Assembly: GCA_037893245.1 (NCBI GenBank)
Contig: JBAIAA010000900.1
Span: 744,001 to 808,000, forward strand
Reading direction: 5' to 3'
Length of the DNA: 64,000 bases
Source of the DNA: Crossaster papposus
Lineage: Eukaryota > Echinodermata > Asteroidea > Velatida > Solasteridae
The position numbers and the translations under genes are program-made. Each line of letters opens with the position of its first letter. Within the stretch, counting starts at the first letter, position 1. The notes under the pieces are model-generated. The model was not told the origin of the DNA. It saw only the letters and a program-made list of their open reading frames with translations, and did not search any database. This document shows positions 23,428 to 35,595 of the stretch, piece after piece.

Positions 23428-24061
23428 GGTTTTTCTTTTTAATTACAAGATTGAAATTTTAATTCCATTACCGAATGCTACAACTGTCTCAAATATAATC
23501 CCATATGGTCTAGTGGTTAGGATCCGGCGTTTTCACCCCCGTGGCCCGGGTTCGATTCCCGGTGTGGGAGTTTTTTAAATTTGTATTACAAGAGTGAAAT
23601 TATAATTCCATTCCCGAATGCTACAACTACCTTCAACATAATCCCATATGGTCTAGTGGTTAGAATCCGGCGTTTTCACCACCGTGGCCCGGGTTCGATT
23701 CCCGGTGTGGGAGATTTTTTCTTAATTACAAGAGTGAAATCATAATTCCATTACCGAATGCTACAACTACCTCTAACATAATCCCATATGGTCTAGTGGT
23801 TAGGATCCGGCGTTTTCACCGCCGTGGCCCGGGTTCGATTCCCGGTGTGGGAAATGTTTTCTTAATTACAAGAGTGAAATTATAATTCCATTACCAAATG
23901 CTACAACTACCTTCAACATAATCCCATATGGTCTAGTGGTTAGGATCCGGCGTTTTCACCGCCGTGGCCCGGGTTCGATTCCCGGTGTGGGAAATGTTTT
24001 CTTAATTACAAGAGTGAAATTATAATTCCATTGCCGAATGCTACAACTACCTCTAACATAA

Positions 24062-24135
24062 TCCCATATGGTCTAGTGGTTAGGATCCGGCGTTTTTTTA
24101 CCGCCGTGGCCCGGGTTCGATTCCCGGTGTTGGAG
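24062..24135 (+). pseudogene. tRNA-Glu, T7 loop lineage
   Basis: Right member of the 4516-bp pair with 19546. Confidence 0.85.
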
Positions 24136-25322
24136 GTTTTTCTTTTTAATTACAAGAGTGAAATTATAATTCCATTACCGAATGCTACAACTATCTCAAA
24201 TATAATCCCATATGGTCTAGTGGTTAGGATCCGGCGTTTTCACCGCCGTGGCCCGGGTTCGATTCCCGGTGTGGGCGATTTTTTCTTAATTACAAGACTG
24301 AAATTATAATTCCATTACCGAATGCTATAACTACCTCTAACATAATCCCATATGGTCTAGTGGTTAGGATCCGGCGTTTTCACCGCCGTGGCCCGGGTTA
24401 GATTCCCGGTGTGGTAGATTTTTTCTTAATTACAAGAGTGAAATTATAATTCCATTACCAAATGCTACAACTACCTCTAACATAATCCCATATGGTCTAG
24501 TGGTTAGGATCCGGCGTTTTCACCGCCGTGGCCCGGGTTCGATTCCCGGTGTGGGAGGTTTTTCTTTTTAATTACAAGAGTGAAATTATAATTCCATTAC
24601 CGAATGCTACAACTATCTCACATATAATCCCATATGGTCTAGTGGTTAGGATCAGGCGTTTTCACCGCCGTGGCCCGGGTTCGATTCCCGGTGTGGGAGT
24701 TTTTTAAATTTGTATTACAAGAGTGAAATTATAATTCCCTTCCCGAATGCTACAACTACCTTCAACATAATCCCATATGGTCTAGTGGTTAGGATCCGGC
24801 GTTTTCACCGCCGTGGCCCGGGTTCGATTCCCGGTGTGGGAGTTTTTTAAATTTTTATTACAAGAGTGAAATTATAATTCCCTTCCCGAATGCTACAACT
24901 ATCTCAAATATAATCCCATATGGTCTAGTGGTTAGGATCCGGCGTTTTCACCGCCGTGGCCCGGGTTCGATTCCCGGTGTGGGAGGTTTTTCTTTTTAAT
25001 TACAAGAGTGAAATTATAATTCCATTACCGAATGCTACAACTATCTCAAATATAATCCCATATGGTCTAGTGGTTAGGATCCGGCGTTTTCACCGCCGTG
25101 GCCCGGGTTCGATTCCCGGTGTGGGAGTTTTTTAAATTTTTATTACACGAGTGAAATTATAATTCCATTCCCGAATGCTACAACTACCTTCAACATAATC
25201 CCATATGGTCTAGTGGTTAGGATCCGGCGTTTTCACCGCCGTGGCCCGGGTTCGATTCCCGGTGTGGGAGTTTTTTCTTTTTAATTACAAGAGTGAAATT
25301 ATAATTCCATTACCGAATGCTA

Positions 25323-25334
25323 CCTGGTGTGGGA
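25323..25334 (+). pseudogene. tRNA-Glu 3' remnant
   Basis: Between 25199 and 25406; 3747-bp counterpart of 21576. Confidence 0.88.
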
Positions 25335-26670
25335 GGTTTTTCTTTTTAATTACAAGATTGAAATTTTAATTCCATTACCGAATGCTACAACTGTCTCAAA
25401 TATTATCCCATATGGTCTAGTGGTTAGGATCCGGCGTTTTCACCGCCGTGGCCCGGGTTCGATTCCCGGTGTGGGAGGTTTTTCTTTTTAATTACAAGAG
25501 TGAAATTATAATTCCATTACCGAATGCTACAACTATCTCACATATAATCCCATATGGTCTAGTGGTTAGGATCAGGCGTTTTCACCTCCGTGGCCCGGGT
25601 TCGATTCCCGGTGTGGGAGTTTTTAAAATTTGTATTACAAGAGTGAAATTATAATTCCCTTCCCGAATGCTACAACTACCTTCAACATAATCCCATATGG
25701 TCTAGTGGTTAGGATCCGGCGTTTTCACCGCCGTGGCCCGGGTTCGATTCCCGGTGTCGGAGTTTTTTTAATTTTTATTACAAGAGTGAAATTATAATTC
25801 CCTTCCCGAATGCTACAACTATCTCAAATATAATCCCATATGGTCTAGTGGTTAGGATCCGGCGTTTTCACCGCCGTGGCCCGGGTTCGATTCCCGGTGT
25901 GGGAGGTTTTTCTTTTTAATTACAAGAGTGAAATTATAATTCCATTACCGAATGCTACAACTATCTCACATATAATCCCATATGGTCTAGTGGTTAGGAT
26001 CAGGCGTTTTCACCGCCGTGGCCCGGGTTCGATTCCCGGTGTGGGAGTTTTTTAAATTTGTATTACAAGAGTGAAATTATAATTCCCTTCCCGAATGCTA
26101 CAACTACCTTCAACATAATCCCATATGGTCTAGTGGTTAGGATCCGGCGTTTTCACCGCCGTGGCCCGGGTTCGATTCCCGGTGTGGGAGTTTTTTTAAT
26201 TTTTATTACAAGAGTGAAATTATAATTCCCTTCCCGAATGCTACAACTATCTCAAATATAATCCCATATGGTCTAGTGGTTAGGATCCGGCGTTTTCACC
26301 GCCGTGGCCCGGGTTCGATTCCCGGTGTGGGAGGTTTTTCTTTTTAATTACAAGAGTGAAATTATAATTCCATTACCGAATGCTACAACTATCTCAAATA
26401 TAATCCCATATGGTCTAGTGGTTAGGATCCGGCGTTTTCACCGCCGTGGCACGGGTTCGATTCCCGGTGTGGGAGTTTTTTAAATTTTTATTACACGAGT
26501 GAAATTATAATTCCATTCCCGAATGCTACAACTACCTTCAACATAATCCCATATGGTCTAGTGGTTAGGATCCGGCGTTTTCACCGCCGTGGCCCGGGTT
26601 CGATTCCCGGTGTGGGAGTTTTTTCTTTTTAATTACAAGAGTGAAATTATAATTCCATTACCGAATGCTA

Positions 26671-26682
26671 CCTGGTGTGGGA
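26671..26682 (+). pseudogene. tRNA-Glu 3' remnant
   Basis: Between 26547 and 26754; 3747-bp counterpart of 22924. Confidence 0.88.
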
Positions 26683-27729
26683 GGTTTTTCTTTTTAATTA
26701 CAAGATTGAAATTTTAATTCCATTACCGAATGCTACAACTGTCTCAAATATTATCCCATATGGTCTAGTGGTTAGGATCCGGCGTTTTCACCGCCGTGGC
26801 CCGGGTTCGATTCCCGGTGTGGGAGGTTTTTCTTTTTAATTACAAGAGTGAAATTATAATTCCATTACCGAATGCTACAACTATCTCACATATAATCCCA
26901 TATGGTCTAGTGGTTAGGATCAGGCGTTTTCACCGCCGTGGCCCGGGTTCGATTCCCGGTGTGGGAGTTTTTTTAATTTGTATTACAAGAGTGAAATTAT
27001 AATTCCCTTCCCGAATGCTACAACTACCTTCAACATAATCCCATATGGTCTAGTGGTTAGGATCCGGCGTTTTCACCGCCGTGGCCCGGGTTCGATTCCC
27101 GGTGTGGGAGTTTTTTTAATTTTTATTACAAGAGTGAAATTATAATTCCCTTCCCGAATGCTACAACTATCTCAAATATAATCCCATATGGTCTAGTGGT
27201 TAGGATCCGGCGTTTTCACCGCCGTGGCCCGGGTTCGATTCCCGGTGTGGGAGGTTTTTCTTTTTAATTACAAGAGTGAAATTATAATTCCATTACCGAA
27301 TGCTACAACTATCTCAAATATAATCCCATATGGTCTAGTGGTTAGGATCCGGCGTTTTCACCGCCGTGGCCCGGGTTCGATTCCCGGTGTGGGAGTTTTT
27401 TAAATTTTTATTACACGAGTGAAATTATAATTCCATTCCCGAATGCTACAACTACCTTCAACATAATCCCATATGGTCTAGTGGTTAGGATCCGGCGTTT
27501 TCACCGCCGTGGCCCGCGTTCGATTCCCGGTGTGGGAGTTTTTTCTTTTTAATTACAAGAGTGAAATTATAATTCCATTACCGAATGCTACAACTGTCTC
27601 AAATATAATCCCATATGGTCTAGTGGTTAGGATCCGGCGTTTTCACCGCCGTGGCCCGGGTTCGATTCCCGGTGTGGGAGTTTTTTCTGAATTACAAGAG
27701 TGAAATTCTAATTCCATTACCGAATGCTA

Positions 27730-27741
27730 CCTGGTGTGGGA
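27730..27741 (+). pseudogene. tRNA-Glu 3' remnant, variant flank
   Basis: Between 27609 and 27813. The spacing is 204 rather than 207 bp because the preceding gene has a shorter TTTTTTCTGAATTAC flank. Confidence 0.88.
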
Positions 27742-28649
27742 GGTTTTTCTTTTTAATTACAAGATTGAAATTTTAATTCCATTACCGAATGCTACAACTG
27801 TCTCAAATATTATCCCATATGGTCTAGTGGTTAGGATCCGGCGTTTTCACCGCCGTGGCCCGGGTTCGATTCCCGGTGTGGGAGGTTTTTCTTTTTAATT
27901 ACAAGAGTGAAATTATAATTCCATTACCGAATGCTACAACTATCTCACATATAATCCCATATGGTCTAGTGGTTAGGATCAGGCGTTTTCACCGCCGTGG
28001 CCCGGGTTCGATTCCCGGTGTGGGAGTTTTTTTAATTTGTATTACAAGAGTGAAATTATAATTCCCTTCCCGAATGCTACAACTACCTTCAACATAATCC
28101 CATATGGTCTAGTGGTTAGGATCCGGCGTTTTCACCGCCGTGGCCCGGGTTCGATTCCCGGTGTGGGAGTTTTTTTAATTTTTATTACAAGAGTGAAATT
28201 ATAATTCCCTTCCCGAATGCTACAACTATCTCAAATATAATCCCATATGGTCTAGTGGTTAGGATCCGGCGTTTTCACCGCCGTGGCCCGGGTTCGATTC
28301 CCGGTGTGGGAGGTTTTTCTTTTTAATTACAAGAGTGAAATTATAATTCCATTACCGAATGCTACAACTATCTCAAATATAATCCCATATGGTCTAGTGG
28401 TTAGGATCCGGCGTTTTCACCGCCGTGGCCCGGGTTCGATTCCCGGTGTGGGAGTTTTTTAAATTTTTATTACACGAGTGAAATTATAATTCCATTCCCG
28501 AATGCTACAACTACCTTCAACATAATCCCATATGGTCTAGTGGTTAGGATCCGGCGTTTTCACCGCCGTGGCCCGCGTTCGATTCCCGGTGTGGGAGTTT
28601 TTTCTTTTTAATTACAAGAGTGAAATTATAATTCCATTTCCGAATGCTA

Positions 28650-28661
28650 CCTGGTGTGGGA
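28650..28661 (+). pseudogene. tRNA-Glu 3' remnant
   Basis: Between 28526 and 28733; preceded by CCATTTCCG. Confidence 0.88.
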
Positions 28662-31600
28662 GGTTTTTCTTTTTAATTACAAGATTGAAATTTTAATTCC
28701 ATTACCGAATGCTACAACTGTCTCAAATATTATCCCATATGGTCTAGTGGTTAGGATCCGGCGTTTTCACCGCCGTGGCCCGGGTTCGATTCCCGGTGTG
28801 GGAGTTTTTTAAATTTGTATTACAAGAGTGAAATTATAATTCCATTCCCGAATGCTACAACTACCTTCAACATAATCCCATATGGTCTAGTGGTTAGGAT
28901 CCGGCGTTTTCACCGCCGTGGCCCGGGTTCGATTCCCGGTGTGGGAGATTTTTTCTTAATTACAAGACTGAAATTATAATTCCATTACCGAATGCTATAA
29001 CTACCTCTAACATAATCCCATATGGTCTAGTGGTTAGGATCCGGCGTTTTCACCGCCGTGGCCCGGGTTAGAATCCCGGTGTGGGAGATTTTTTCTTAAT
29101 TACAAGAGTGAAATTATAATTCCATTACCAAATGCTACAACTATCTCTAACATAATCCCATATGGTCTAGTGGTTAGGATCCGGCGTTTTCACCGCCGTG
29201 GCCCGGGTTCGATTCCCGGTGTGGGAGGTTTTTCTTTTTAATTACAAGAGTGAAATTATAATTCCATTACCGAATGCTACAACTATCTCACATATAATCC
29301 CATATGGTCTAGTGGTTAGGATCCGGCGTTTTCACCGCCGTGGCCCGGGTTCGATTCCCGGTGTGGGAGTTTTTTAAATTTGTATTACAAGAGTGAAATT
29401 ATAATTCCCTTCCCGAATGCTACAACTACCTTCAACATAATCCCATATGGTCTAGTGGTTAGGATCCGGCGTTTTCACCGCCATGGCCCGGGTTCGATTC
29501 CCGGTGTGGGAGTTTTTTAAATTTTTATTACAAGAGTGAAATTATAATTCCCTTCCCGAATGCTACAACTATCTCAAATATAATCCCATATGGTCTAGTG
29601 GTTAGGATCCGGCGTTTTCACCGCCGTGGCCCGGGTTCGATTCCCGGTGTGGGAGGTTTTTCTTTTTAATTACAAGAGTGAAATTATAATTCCATTACCG
29701 AATGCTACAACTATCTCAAATATAATCCCATATGGTCTAGTGGTTAGGATCCGGCGTTTTCACCGCCGTGGCCCGGGTTCGATTCCCGGTGTGGGAGTTT
29801 TTTAAATTTTTATTACACGAGTGAAATTATAATTCCATTCCCGAATGCTACAACTACCTTCAACATAATCCCATATGGTCTAGTGGTTAGGATCCGGCGT
29901 TTTCACCGCCGTGGCCCGGGTTCGATTCCCGGTGTGGGAAATGTTTTCTTAATTACAAGATTGAAATTATAATTCCATTACCGAATGCTACAACTACCTC
30001 TAACATAATCCCATATGGTCTAGTGGTTAGGATCCGGCGTTTTCACCGCCGTGGCCCGGGTTCGATTCCCGGTGTGGGAGGTTTTTCTTTTTAATTACAA
30101 GAGTGAAATTATAATTCCATTACCGAATGCTACAACTGTCTCAAATATTATCCCATATGGTCTAGTGGTTAGGATCCGGCGTTTTCACCGCCGTGGCCCG
30201 GGTTCGATTCCCGGTGTGGGAGTTTTTTTAATTTGTATTACAAGAGTGAAATTATAATTCCATTCCCGAATGCTACAACTACATTCAACATAATCCCATA
30301 TGGTCTAGTGGTTAGAATCCGGCGTTTTCACCACCGTGGCCCGGGTTCGATTCCCGGTGTGGGAGATTTTTTCTTAATTACAAGAGTGAAATTATAATTC
30401 CATTACCGAATGCTACAACTACCTCTAACATAATCCCATATGGTCTAGTGGTTAGGATCCGGCGTTTTCACCGCCGTGGCCCGGGTTCGATTCCCGGTGT
30501 GGGAGGTTTTTCTTTTTAATTACAAGAGTGAAATTATAATTCCATTACCGAATGCTACAACTATCTCACATATAATCCCATATGGTCTAGTGGTTAGGAT
30601 CCGGCGTTTTCACCGCCGTGGCCCGGGTTCGATTCCCGGTGTGGGAGTTTTTTAAATTTTTATTACAAGAGTGAAATTATAATTCCCTTCCCGAATGCTA
30701 CAACTACCTTCAACATAATCCCATATGGTCTAGTGGTTAGGATCCGGCGTTTTCACCGCCGTGGCCCGGGTTCGATTCCCGGTGTGGGAGTTTTTTTAAT
30801 TTGTATTACAAGAGTGAAATTATAATTCCATTCCCGAATGCTACAACTACCTCTAACATAATCCCATATGGTCTAGTGGTTAGGATCCGGCGTTTTCACC
30901 GCCGTGGCCCGGGTTCGATTCCCGGTGTGTGAAGTTTTTCTTTTTAATTACAAGAGTGAAATTATAATTCCATTACCGAATGCTACAACTATCTCAAATA
31001 TAATCCCATATGGTCTAGTGGTTAGGATCCGGCGTTTTCACCGCCGTGGCCCGGGTTCGATTCCCGGTGTGGGAGATTTTTTCTTAATTACAAGACTGAA
31101 ATTATAATTCCATTACCGAATGCTATAACTACCTCTAACATAATCCCATATGGTCTAGTGGTTAGGATCCGGCGTTTTCACCGCCGTGTCCCGGGTTATA
31201 TTCCCGGTGTGGGAGATTTTTTCTTAATTACAAGAGTGAAATTATAATTCCATTACCAAATGCTACAACTACCTCTAACATAATCCCATATGGTCTAGTG
31301 GTTAGGATCCGGCGTTTTCACCGCCGTGGCCCGGGTTCGATTCCCGGTGTGGGAGGTTTTTCTTTTTAATTACAAGAGTGAAATTATAATTCCATTACCG
31401 AATGCTACAACTATCTCACATATAATCCCATATGGTCTAGTGGATAGGATCCGGCGTTTTCACCGCCGTGGCCCGGGTTCGATTCCCGGTGTGGGAGTTT
31501 TTTAAATTTGTATTACAAGAGTGAAATTATAATTCCCTTCCCGAATGCTACAACTACCTTCAACATAATCCCATATGGTCTAGTGGTTAGGATCCGGCGT

Positions 31601-32540
31601 TTTCACCGCCGTGGCCCGGGTTCGATTCCCGGTGTGGGAGTTTTTTTAATTTTTATTACAAGAGTGAAATTATAATTCCCTTCCCGAATGCTACAACTAT
31701 CTCAAATATAATCCCATATGGTCTAGTGGTTAGGATCCGGCGTTTTCACCGCCGTGGCCCGGGTTCGATTCCCGGTGTGGGAGGTTTTTCTTTTTAATTA
31801 CAAGAGTGAAATTATAATTCCATTACCGAATGCTACAACTATCTCAAATATAATCCCATATGGTCTAGTGGTTAGGATCCGGCGTTTTCACCGCCGTGGC
31901 CCGGGTTCGATTCCCGGTGTGGGAGTTTTTTAAATTTTTATTACACGAGTGAAATTATAATTCCATTCCCGAATGCTACAACTACCTTCAACATAATCCC
32001 ATATGGTCTAGTGGTTAGGATCCGGCGTTTTCACCGCCGTGGCCCGGGTTCGATTCCCGGTGTGGGAAATGTTTTCTTAATTACAAGAGTGAAATTATAA
32101 TTCCATTACCGAATGCTACAACTACCTCTAACATAATCCCATATGGTCTAGTGGTTAGGATCCGGCGTTTTCATCGCCGTGGCCCGGGTTCGATTCCCGG
32201 TGTGGGAGATTTTTTCTTAATTACAAGACTGAAATTATAATTCCATTACCGAATGCTATAACTACCTCTAACATAATCCCATATGGTCTAGTGGTTAGGA
32301 TCCGGCGTTTTCACCGCCGTGGCCCGGGTTAGATTCCCGGTGTGGGAGATTTTTTCTTAATTACAAGAGTGAAATTATAATTCCATTACCAAATGCTACA
32401 ACTACCTCTAACATAATCCCATATGGTCTAGTGGTTAGGATCCGGCGTTTTCACCGCCGTGGCCCGGGTTCGATTCCCGGTGTGGGAGGTTTTTCTTTTT
32501 AATTACAAGAGTGAAATTATAATTCCATTACCGAATGCTA

Positions 32541-32552
32541 CCTGGTGTGGGA
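32541..32552 (+). pseudogene. tRNA-Glu 3' remnant
   Basis: Between 32417 and 32624, after a 3.9-kb stretch without remnants. Confidence 0.88.
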
Positions 32553-33473
32553 GGTTTTTCTTTTTAATTACAAGATTGAAATTTTAATTCCATTACCGAA
32601 TGCTACAACTGTCTCAAATATTATCCCATATGGTCTAGTGGTTAGGATCCGGCGTTTTCAACGCCGTGGCCCGGGTTCGATTCCCGGTTTGGGAGTTTTT
32701 TTAATTTGTATTACAAGAGTGAAATTATAATTCCATTCCCGAATGCTACAACTACCTTCAACATAATCCCATATGGTCTAGTGGTTAGAATCCGGCGTTT
32801 TCACCACCGTGGCCCGGGTTCGATTCCCGGTGTGGGAGATTTTTTCTTAATTACAAGAGTGAAATTATAATTCCATTACCGAATGCTACAACTACCTCTA
32901 ACATAATCCCATATGGTCGAGTGGTTAGGATCCGGCGTTTTCACCGCCGTGGCCCGGGTTCGATTCCCGGTGTGTGAAGTTTTTCGTTTTAATTACAAGA
33001 GTGAAATTATAATTCCATTACCGAATGCTACAACTATCTCAAATATAATCCCATATGGTCTAGTGGTTAGGATCCGGCGTTTTCACCGCCGTGGCCCGGG
33101 TTCGATTCCCGGTGTGGGAGGTTTTTCTTTTTGATTACAAGAGTGAAATTATAATTCCATTACCGAATGCTACAACTATCTCAAATATAATCCCATATGG
33201 TCTAGTGGTTAGGATCCGGCGTTTTCACCGCCGTGACCCGGGTTCGATTCCCGGTGTGGGAGTTTTTTAAATTGTTATTACAAGAGTGAAATTATAATTC
33301 CATTCCCGAATGCTACAACTACCTTCAACATAATCCCATATGGTCTAGTGGTTAGGATCCGGCGTTTTCACCGCCGTGGCCCGGGTTCGATTCCCGGTGT
33401 GGGAAATGTTTTCTTAATTACAAGAGTGAAATTATAATTCCATTGCCGAATGCTACAACTACCTCTAACATAA

Positions 33474-33548
33474 TCCCATATGGTCTAGTGGTTAGGATCC
33501 GGCGTTTTTTTTACCGCCGTGGCCCGGGTTCGATTCCCGGTGTTGGAG
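33474..33548 (+). pseudogene. tRNA-Glu, T8 loop variant of the T7 lineage
   Basis: The T run is eight bases long, giving a 10-nt loop and a 75-nt gene body. It is the only T8 member, consistent with slippage in the homopolymer. Confidence 0.85.
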
Positions 33549-34041
33549 GTTTTTCTTTTTAATTACAAGAGTGAAATTATAATTCCATTACCGAATGCTA
33601 CAACTATCTCAAATATAATCCCATATGGTCTAGTGGTTAGGATCCGGCGTTTTCACCGCCGTGGCCCGGGTTCGATTCCCGGTGTGGGAGATTTTGTCTT
33701 AATTACAAGAGTGAAATTATAATTCCATTACCGAATGCTATAACTACCTCTAACATAATCCCATATGGTCTAGTGGTTAGGATCCGGCGTTTTCACCGCC
33801 GTGGCCCGGGTTAGATTCCCGGTGTGGGAGATTTTGTCTTAATTACAAGAGTGAAATTATAATTCCATTACCGAATGCTACAACTATCTCACATATAATC
33901 CCATATGGTCTAGTGGTTAGGATCCGGCGTTTTCACCGCCGTGGCCCGGGTTCGATTCCCGGTGTGGGAGTTTTTTAAATTTTTATTACAAGAGTGAAAT
34001 TATAATTCCCTTCCCGAATGCTACAACTACCTTCAACATAA

Positions 34042-34113
34042 TCCCATATGGTCTAGTGGTTAGGATCCGGCGTATTCACCGCCGTGGCCCGGGTTCGATT
34101 CCCGGTGTGGGAG
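34042..34113 (+). pseudogene. tRNA-Glu with U33 changed to A
   Basis: The anticodon loop reads TATTCAC. The invariant U33 that makes the anticodon U-turn is A (34074), while the anticodon TTC is unchanged. Decoding should be poor even if the RNA is made. I saw this change in no other copy. Confidence 0.55.
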
Positions 34114-34590
34114 TTTTTTAAATTTTTATTACAAGAGTGAAATTATAATTCCCTTCCCGAATGCTACAACTATCTCAAATATAATCCCATATGGTCTAGT
34201 GGTTAGGATCCGGCGTTTTCACCGCCGTGGCCCGGGTTCGATTCCCGGTGTGGGAGGTTTTTCTTTTTAATTACAAGAGTGAAATTATAATTCCATTCCC
34301 GAATGCTACAACTACCTTCAACATAATCCCATATGGTCTAGTGGTTAGGATCCGGCGTTTTCACCGCCGTGGCCCGGGTTCGATTCCCGGTGTGGGAAAT
34401 GTTTTCTTAATTACAAGAGTGAAATTATAATTCCATTACCGAATGCTACAACTACCTCTAACATAATCCCATATGGTCTAGTGGTTAGGATCCGGCGTTT
34501 TCACCGCCGTGGCCCGGGTTCGATTCCCGGTGTGGGAGGTTTTTCTTTTTAATTACAAGAGTGAAATTATCATTCCATTACCGAATGCTA

Positions 34591-34602
34591 CCTGGTGTGG
34601 GA
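34591..34602 (+). pseudogene. tRNA-Glu 3' remnant
   Basis: Between 34467 and 34674. The spacer before it has ATTATCATTCC. Confidence 0.88.
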
Positions 34603-35097
34603 GGTTTTTCTTTTTAATTACAAGATTGAAATTTTAATTCCATTACCGAATGCTACAACTGTCTCAAATATAATCCCATATGGTCTAGTGGTTAGGATCC
34701 GGCGTTTTCACCGCCGTGGCCCGGGTTCGATTCCCGGTGTGGGAGTTTTTTAAATTTGTATTACAAGAGTGAAATTATAATTCCATTCCCGAATGCTACA
34801 ACTACCTCCAACATAATCCCATATGGTCTAGTGGTTAGGATCCGGCGTTTTCACCACCGTGGCCCGGGTTCGATTCCCGGTGTGGGAGGTTTTTTTCTTA
34901 ATTACAAGAGTGAAATTATAATTCCATTACCGAATGCTACAACTACCTCCAACATAATCCCATATGGTCTAGTGGTTAGGATCCGGCGTTTTCACCGCCG
35001 TGGCCCGGGTTCGATTCCCGGTGTGGGAAATGTTTTCTTAATTACAAGAGTGAAATTATAATTCCATTGCCGAATGCTACAACTACCTCTAACATAA

Positions 35098-35171
35098 TCC
35101 CATATGGTCTAGTGGTTAGGATCCGGCGTTTTTTTACCGCCGTGGCCCGGGTTCGATTCCCGGTGTTGGAG
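35098..35171 (+). pseudogene. tRNA-Glu, T7 loop lineage
   Basis: First of two T7 copies only 424 bp apart. The gene between them at 35242 carries C56A. Confidence 0.85.
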
Positions 35172-35521
35172 GTTTTTCTTTTTAATTACAAGAGTGAAAT
35201 TATAATTCCATTACCGAATGCTACAACTATCTCAAATATAATCCCATATGGTCTAGTGGTTAGGATCCGGCGTTTTCACCGCCGTGGCCCGGGTTAGATT
35301 CCCGGTGTGGGAGATTTTTTCTTAATTACAAGAGTGAAATTATAATTCCATTACCAAATGCTACAACTACCTTCAATATAATCCCATATGGTCTAGTGGT
35401 TAGGATCCGGCGTTTTCACCGCCGTGGCCCGGGTTCGATTCCCGGTGTGGGAAATGTTTTCTTAATTACAAGAGTGAAATTATAATTCCATTGCCGAATG
35501 CTACAACTACCTCTAACATAA

Positions 35522-35595
35522 TCCCATATGGTCTAGTGGTTAGGATCCGGCGTTTTTTTACCGCCGTGGCCCGGGTTCGATTCCCGGTGTTGGAG
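35522..35595 (+). pseudogene. tRNA-Glu, T7 loop lineage
   Basis: Second of the close pair. The next spacer has an unusual TTCCCTTACCG. Confidence 0.85.

Larger units (their letters stand above)
17713..24699 (+). repeat. Segmental duplication at 4516-bp offset (18 genes)
   Basis: Genes from 17713 to 20112 correspond to 22229 to 24628, including two remnants, a T7 copy, a C56A copy and a private GAAATCATAATTCC spacer spelling (near 19221 and 23737). The copies are separated by about 2.1 kb of related units. Confidence 0.85.
20112..24985 (+). tRNA. tRNA-Glu(UUC) copies 138-170
   Basis: Starts: 20112n, 20252, 20459, 20599a, 20739, 20881n, 21024, 21167, 21309, 21452, 21659, 21801n, 21944, 22087, 22229n, 22372, 22515, 22657, 22800, 23007, 23149n, 23292, 23499, 23642dk, 23782, 23922, 24062t, 24206, 24346a, 24486, 24628n, 24771, 24914. 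The copy at 21801 has G40 to T in addition to C27A. The copy at 21944 has a C in its acceptor 3' strand (GTGTCGGA). Both private changes recur 3747 bp to the right. Copies 20459 and 23499 have G40 to C. Confidence 0.93.
20881..27110 (+). repeat. Segmental duplication at 3747-bp offset (17 genes)
   Basis: Genes 20881-23292 correspond to 24628-27039. Private marks in both are CACCTCCG with C27A (21801/25548) and GTGTCGGA (21944/25691). It overlaps the 4516-bp pair, so the two events were successive. Confidence 0.85.
25056..29940 (+). tRNA. tRNA-Glu(UUC) copies 171-203
   Basis: Starts: 25056, 25199, 25406, 25548n, 25691, 25834, 25976n, 26119, 26262, 26404, 26547, 26754, 26896n, 27039, 27182, 27324, 27467, 27609, 27813, 27955n, 28098, 28241, 28383, 28526, 28733, 28876, 29016a, 29156, 29298, 29441, 29584, 29726, 29869. 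The copy at 27955 is the rightmost carrier of C27A. Copies 27467 and 28526 share a G-to-C change in the T stem (CCCGCG). The copy at 26404 has a C-to-A change next to the T stem (GGCACGGG). Confidence 0.93.
30009..35029 (+). tRNA. tRNA-Glu(UUC) copies 204-238
   Basis: Starts: 30009, 30151, 30294dk, 30434, 30576, 30719, 30862, 31004, 31144a, 31284, 31426, 31569, 31712, 31854, 31997, 32137, 32277a, 32417, 32624, 32767dk, 32907, 33049, 33191, 33334, 33474t, 33619, 33759a, 33899, 34042, 34185, 34327, 34467, 34674, 34817k, 34958. The copy at 31144 has C56A plus G57T. Copy 31426 has T to A in the D loop. Copy 32624 has C38 to A. Copy 32907 has T13 to G. Copy 34042 has U33 to A. Copies 30862 and 32907 end GTGTGTGA, a G-to-T acceptor mismatch that becomes common to the right. 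This block has few long recent duplications and many private substitutions. Confidence 0.93.
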
